64,000 bases of DNA from Pseudooceanicola sediminis (GTDB lineage: Bacteria > Pseudomonadota > Alphaproteobacteria > Rhodobacterales > Rhodobacteraceae), in assembly GCF_003575965.1 (NCBI RefSeq), contig NZ_QWJJ01000001.1, positions 62,001 through 126,000 of the forward strand, given 5' to 3'. The notes beneath the pieces are model-generated. The model worked only from the letters and a program-made list of their open reading frames with translations, had not been told where the DNA came from and did no database searches. Position numbers and translations under genes: made by a program. Positions 60,172-64,000 of the stretch are shown here, piece by piece. Positions within the stretch are counted from its first letter, which is position 1; the number at the start of each line of letters is the position of its first letter.

Positions 60172-62257
60172 GGCCGTCTGAGCCCGAGCGGTTGTTCGCC
60201 ACCAATTGCCGGATTGCCGTGGGCAGGATCAGCGCGATCCCGATCAACGTGGCCGTCAGATCGGGTGCCACCAGCAGGATTGCCGCCAGTGCCAGGATGA
60301 TCCGTTCGAACCAGTGCAGCGGCGCGAACAACCAATTCGACACGGCAGCGGACAACGCCCAGATGCCCAGGACCGCGCCGCCGAAGGCAAGGGCGAACGC
60401 CGACCAGGTAAATCCATCCGTCACCAGCAACAGCGCAGGCTGGAAGACGAAGATGAATGGCACCAGCGCCTTGCCCATGCTTAGACGAAAGGCGGTGTTG
60501 CCGGTCTTGAAGGCGTTGGATCCCGCGATCCCTGCCCCCGCATAGGCTGCCATGGCCACAGGTGGTGTCACATCCGCAAGGACACCGTAGTAGAAGACGA
60601 AGAAGTGCGCGACCAGAGGTTGAACTTGCAACAGCCCGAGGACCGGCGCGGCAACGGCGACCATGATGATGTAGTTCGCCGTCGTCGGAATGCCGCAGCC
60701 CATCAGGATGCAGACGATCGCCGTCAGCAGCAGAGTGAACAACAGCGTCAGGGTCTGCACGCCCATGATCTCGAACGGCAGGGCCGACAACAGCCCCGAT
60801 ACCGCGATTGCCCAGTCCGAAGCGACGCCCGTGACCATGTAGGCAATCTTGAACCCGACGCCCGTCAGGGTCACGATACCGATGACGACGCCTACCAGGG
60901 CGGCTGCGGCGGTGACCGCCAACGATTGCCGCGCGCCAAGGATGAAACCTTCCCAGACGCCGTGGATCGTACCCTTGATGCCGTCGATTATGCCCGACGC
61001 CATGACCTGTTGCAGCGCCAGCACCACGATGCAGGCCGTGATCGACCAGAATGCGGCAAAGAAGGGTGTGCGCCCAGACAGCAGAACGGCGACGAGGATC
61101 ACCAGCGGCACAAGCGACAACCACCCCGCCTTGAGAACCTTCCAGACGTTTGGCAGTTCGGCTGCGGACAGGCCCCGCAGGCCAAGGCGACGGGCCTCAA
61201 GGTGAACCTGCACGAGAACGCCGAAGAAGTGCATGAAGGCCGGGACGAGCGCTGCGGTCAGGATCGTGGTCAGTGGCACGCCAAGGTATTCGATCATCAG
61301 AAAGGCCACCGCGCCCATGACTGGCGGCGTGATCTGGCCACCGGTCGAGGACGCAGCCTCGACCGCGGCGGCAAAGTGACGGGGATAGCCGATGCGGATC
61401 ATCGCCGGGATGGTCAGCGATCCGGTCGTTACCGTATTGGCGATGGACGAACCCGAGATCGAGCCGAGCAGCGCCGAGGACACGACCGACACCTTTGCCG
61501 GTCCCCCCGCATAACGCCCGGCCAAGGCCGAGGCGAGGTCGATGAACAGCTGTCCCAGGCCGATGCGTGTTGCCATCACGCCAAACAGCACGAAGTGAAA
61601 CACATAGGTCGCGATCACGCCAAGGGCGGTGCCGTAGATGCCCTGCGAGGTGAGGTACAGGTGGTTGACGATGTTCGACCAGCTTGCCCCCGGATGTACC
61701 AGGATGCCGGGCATGTGGCGCCCGAAATAGGCATAGGCGATGAACAACAGCGCGATCACCGGCAGCGGCCACCCCATTGAGCGACGCACAGCCTCGAGCA
61801 GCACCACGATCAGGATCGTGCCCATGATGATGTCGATGGGCAGCGGATTGCCCACCCGGAAGGCGAGATCCGCATAGATCCAGGGCACGTAAAACGCCGC
61901 GATGGCGCCGGAAATCATGAAGACCCAGTCGGTCAGAGGGAGGCCGAACGGCGCCAGTGCCGACGGCTTGGTTTCCTTGGCGCCAAAGGCGGAAAAGCTC
62001 AGAAACACCAGTGCCAGCGTCACGCCGAGGTGCAGGCCCCGGTGGGTGGTGGCCTGCGGGATGCCAAAGCCCGCCGTGTAATAGTGATAGCACGACAGCA
62101 GGAACAGAAGGATTGACGCGCCAATCGCCAGCGGCCGGGTCAGAACCCGGAAACGCAGCTCCGGGTCGAATTTTTCTTCCAGCGCCTGCAACTCATCGGC
62201 GCTCAGGCTCTTTACGTCTTCGCCTTGCTGCGGCGCGGGGGATCGGTCTTGTGTCAT
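60155..62257 (-). CDS. TRAP transporter fused permease (TAXI type)
   Basis: A 700-residue inner-membrane protein combining the small and large TRAP permease functions. About four N-terminal membrane segments (residues 45-180) precede the large DctM-like domain of 12 or more segments. Family signatures include MGTILIVVLLEAVRRSMGWPLPVIALLFIAYAYFG near residue 145 and GSISGSSIANTVTTGSLTIPAMIRIGYPRHFAAAVEAASSTGGQITPPVMGA near residue 270. GCGIPTTANYIIMVAVAAPVL near residue 520 repeats the fold. GGAG precedes the ATG. It follows its binding-protein gene after 136 bp containing a terminator or attenuator. Ion-coupled uptake of an organic acid is likely; the substrate is unknown. Confidence 0.93.
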   Translation of the reverse strand: MTQDRSPAPQQGEDVKSLSADELQALEEKFDPELRFRVLTRPLAIGASILLFLLSCYHYYTAGFGIPQATTHRGLHLGVTLALVFLSFSAFGAKETKPSALAPFGLPLTDWVFMISGAIAAFYVPWIYADLAFRVGNPLPIDIIMGTILIVVLLEAVRRSMGWPLPVIALLFIAYAYFGRHMPGILVHPGASWSNIVNHLYLTSQGIYGTALGVIATYVFHFVLFGVMATRIGLGQLFIDLASALAGRYAGGPAKVSVVSSALLGSISGSSIANTVTTGSLTIPAMIRIGYPRHFAAAVEAASSTGGQITPPVMGAVAFLMIEYLGVPLTTILTAALVPAFMHFFGVLVQVHLEARRLGLRGLSAAELPNVWKVLKAGWLSLVPLVILVAVLLSGRTPFFAAFWSITACIVVLALQQVMASGIIDGIKGTIHGVWEGFILGARQSLAVTAAAALVGVVIGIVTLTGVGFKIAYMVTGVASDWAIAVSGLLSALPFEIMGVQTLTLLFTLLLTAIVCILMGCGIPTTANYIIMVAVAAPVLGLLQVQPLVAHFFVFYYGVLADVTPPVAMAAYAGAGIAGSNAFKTGNTAFRLSMGKALVPFIFVFQPALLLVTDGFTWSAFALAFGGAVLGIWALSAAVSNWLFAPLHWFERIILALAAILLVAPDLTATLIGIALILPTAIRQLVANNRSGSDGPLSRA

Positions 62258-62333
62258 TGCTGTCTCCGGGATGACAATGTTCGGGGCAGGTGCAGGGCGG
62301 ACAACAACCGACGGAGATGTCCGTGTCCCCCAA

Positions 62334-62367
62334 TAAAAATTCGGGGCCGCGCCACAGCGCAGCCCCG
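62334..62367 (-). terminator. intrinsic terminator/attenuator between the TAXI binding-protein and permease genes
   Basis: On the minus strand an 11-bp stem (arms 62367-62357 and 62352-62342, one G-T wobble) with a 4-base loop is followed by AATTTTTATT. Partial termination here would give more binding protein than permease. Confidence 0.82.
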
Positions 62368-62393
62368 TTCAGTTCATGTGTGATGCGTCGCGA

Positions 62394-63401
62394 TCACTCG
62401 GACAGCAGGCCGGCTTCCTTGTAGAAGCGTTCGGCGCCCGGATGCAGGGGGATACCAACGCCGTCCAGCGCGGTATCGGCCGTGATCAGTTTGCCCTTGG
62501 CGTGGCCGGCATCCAGTTGCTTGCGGGTGTTTTCGTTCCACAACGCCTTGGTGATGCCATAGATCAGCTCTTCGGGCTGATCGGCCGAGGTGACCCATTG
62601 GGCGCCGACGGACAGCGTCTCGGTATCATCGCTGACGCCTTCGTAGGTACCGCCGGGAATGGTGTTCTTGGAGAAGAAGCCATAGTTTTCGCAGATCGAC
62701 GGTGCCTCTTCGCAGGTGATCGGAACGATGGTCACATCGTACTGGCTTGCCAGCTCGGCGATCGCACCGGCGGGAAAGCCGCCGACGAAAAAGAACGCAT
62801 CCATCGCGCCATCGCGCATCCGGTCCGCCGCCTGATCGGGCTTGAGGAATTCGGCCGTCACGTCGTCTTCGCCGAGGCCGTAACCATCAAGGATGATCCG
62901 TGCATCGACCAGCGTGCCCGACCCCGGTTCGTCCATCGAGACGCGCTTGCCCTTCAGGTCTGCAACCGAGGTGATGCCGGCATCGGCGCGGGCCACCAGG
63001 TGAATCGACTCAGGATAGAGGTTGGCAATCGCGCGCAGCTTTTCGACCGGCTCCTTGCCTTCCCAGATCCCGGTGCCGGTATAGGCCCAGGTTGCAACGT
63101 CGGATTGCGAAAAGCCCGACTCCAGCGTGCCACCGGCAATCGCGTTGATGTTTGCCACAGACCCGTTCGCCGACAGCGCCGAGGCAACCAGGCCGGGAAC
63201 GCCGCAAGAGCCGCCCTCGTCACAGGCCCGCGATCCCGGCGGGCTGGAAATCGCATTCGCGAGGAGGCCACCGATCGGGTAGTAGGTGCCAGCGGTGCCG
63301 CCCGTACCGATGCGGAAAAAGGACATGTCCTGCGCACTGGCAGACCCTGTCGTCAGCGCGGCAGCAAGGGCGATTCCCGCCCAGAATGTCGTGTGTTTCA
63401 T
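62394..63401 (-). CDS. TAXI family TRAP transporter solute-binding protein
   Basis: A 335-residue periplasmic receptor. The signal peptide TFWAGIALAAALTTGSASAQ ends near residue 23. The TAXI signature is FFRIGTGGTAGTYYPIGGLLANAI near residue 28. A Cys pair in SRACDEGGSCGVPG near residue 60 and another in ITCEEAPSICENYGF near residue 230 probably form disulfides. LKGKRVSMDEPGSGTLVDARIILDGYG near residue 148 matches the family. The frame stays open far upstream, to 63797, but the ATG at 63401 has the signal peptide and is the sensible start. It is the first gene of the TRAP operon; TAXI substrates include glutamate-like and other organic acids. Confidence 0.93.
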   Translation of the reverse strand: MKHTTFWAGIALAAALTTGSASAQDMSFFRIGTGGTAGTYYPIGGLLANAISSPPGSRACDEGGSCGVPGLVASALSANGSVANINAIAGGTLESGFSQSDVATWAYTGTGIWEGKEPVEKLRAIANLYPESIHLVARADAGITSVADLKGKRVSMDEPGSGTLVDARIILDGYGLGEDDVTAEFLKPDQAADRMRDGAMDAFFFVGGFPAGAIAELASQYDVTIVPITCEEAPSICENYGFFSKNTIPGGTYEGVSDDTETLSVGAQWVTSADQPEELIYGITKALWNENTRKQLDAGHAKGKLITADTALDGVGIPLHPGAERFYKEAGLLSE

Positions 63402-63901
63402 CGAATGATCTCCATCTTCGGTAACGTGCCTACAATACAGGCATTCTAATGGGGGATCAGTTCGTCTCACAAGGGGGGTAATCGCAACTTTCCACGCCCT
63501 CAACTGCGCCGGGCCACTACACTTGCTGCGTGCCGCCACCCGACAATGTGCGCGGGCGCATCGCTCCGAACGACCGCGAGGTGACAGTGAACCCGGGATA
63601 GGCGGCGATTGCCCACCCACATCAAATGACCGACCAGCCCACGCGGCGCTTTGCGCCAGCTTTATCCGGTCGAGAGTCTCGTTTTGTCCCCGACCGTGCC
63701 ACCGATTTTGGCGACCCTTCTTGGTGATCATTGCAGATCTCGTAATACCCTTGAGATCATGCGCACATGCGTTGCGAGAGATGTCAGGCCGACCCAAGGC
63801 CCCTGCCCCATTTGCGCAGGTCGTCCTCGGGTGTGCATTGCCATCTGCCCGCGATCTCGTGAGCGCGGTTGGCCGGACGGACCTTGCAGTCGATCCGGCG
63901 A
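63402..63901. other. 500-bp region upstream of the TAXI gene, no supportable gene
   Basis: The TAXI promoter must be here. Open frames on both strands lack family signatures and ribosome binding sites. The base composition is less GC-biased than in the genes, and the region could be degraded mobile DNA, but I cannot identify an element. Confidence 0.4.
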
Positions 63902-64000
63902 TCAGCGCAATCCTTTCAGGAAAGAAAAGAAACGGCTGTCGTTCGCGCGGCTCCAGTTGATCCTCAGACCCGGCAGACTGTCATCCTCACCGGCTCTGAA
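63902..64000 (-). CDS. possible C-terminal end of a gene running out of the window
   Basis: A minus-strand frame is open from the window edge to a TGA at 63902-63904. It gives 32 residues, with LRINWSRANDSRFFSFLKG near its end. The stretch looks protein-like but is too short to assign. It could equally be a chance frame. Confidence 0.25.
   Translation of the reverse strand, partial: FRAGEDDSLPGLRINWSRANDSRFFSFLKGLR

Noticed and set aside
63402-63797. N-terminal extension of the TAXI binding protein to 63797
   Set aside because: A clean Sec signal peptide starts at 63401, and the upstream part has no family similarity.
63523-63960. 145-residue plus-strand ORF near the window end
   Set aside because: No domain, no ribosome binding site and a composition unlike the neighbouring genes.

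Overview
The window looks like a chromosomal segment of a marine alphaproteobacterium of the Rhodobacteraceae (Roseobacter group). Several things point there: high GC content, gene neighbourhoods such as phrB-cfaA and trgB-cysK, an AcuI-type acryloyl-CoA reductase, hydroxyectoine/ectoine catabolism genes, a TAXI-TRAP transporter, IalB- and PAS_5-family proteins, and many short overlapping operons. There is no rRNA operon, phage, intact insertion sequence or CRISPR array. One tRNA gene, tRNA-Ser(GGA), is present. The first gene (DinB family) and possibly the last reading frame are cut by the window ends.

Layout. 1-10 kb holds stress and redox functions: DinB-like protein, AcuI, a universal stress protein followed by a 14-bp tandem array, photolyase, cyclopropane fatty acid synthase, a TrgB-like Nudix protein, CysK and a large MscS channel. 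10-18 kb holds signal transduction: tRNA-Ser, a hybrid histidine kinase with a periplasmic molybdopterin-domain-like partner, and a chemoreceptor-CheB-CheD operon without CheA, CheW or CheR. 18.5-25.3 kb is a divergent ectoine/hydroxyectoine degradation cluster: doeA, an M20 deacetylase and a GntR regulator to the left; eutB, eutC and a class III aminotransferase to the right. 25.7-31.8 kb holds cell-envelope genes: a DUF882 M15-like protein, an L,D-transpeptidase, lpxD-ACP-ketoacyl synthase and an IalB-like protein. 32.7-38.6 kb holds a GlxA-type regulator, class II DAHP synthase, a PAS_5 protein, YicC, Gmk and a gamma-carbonic anhydrase-like protein.

38.7-46.2 kb is a complete phosphate regulon, phoR-pstSCAB-phoU-phoB, with two Pho-box-like arrays before pstS. 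46.4-50.6 kb has a PAP2 phosphatase, a PAS-GGDEF-EAL protein and a GNAT acetyltransferase. 50.7-60 kb is a catabolic cluster whose substrate I cannot name. Its leftward part is a class II aldolase/adducin protein, a full peptide-type ABC transporter, a hydroxyacid dehydrogenase and a GNAT enzyme. Its divergent part is a GntR regulator and an acetylpolyamine-amidohydrolase/HDAC-like enzyme. 60-63.4 kb is a TAXI-type TRAP transporter.

The most unusual DNA-level signals are short tandem duplications at the 3' ends of genes. Three of them begin at, or contain, a stop codon: after the universal stress gene, the DAHP synthase gene and the TRAP permease gene. There is also a 28-bp array built from copies of an intrinsic terminator. 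Stem-loops sit in all three binding-protein/permease junctions. A 28-codon leader ORF with a strong ribosome binding site overlaps the eutB start by four bases.
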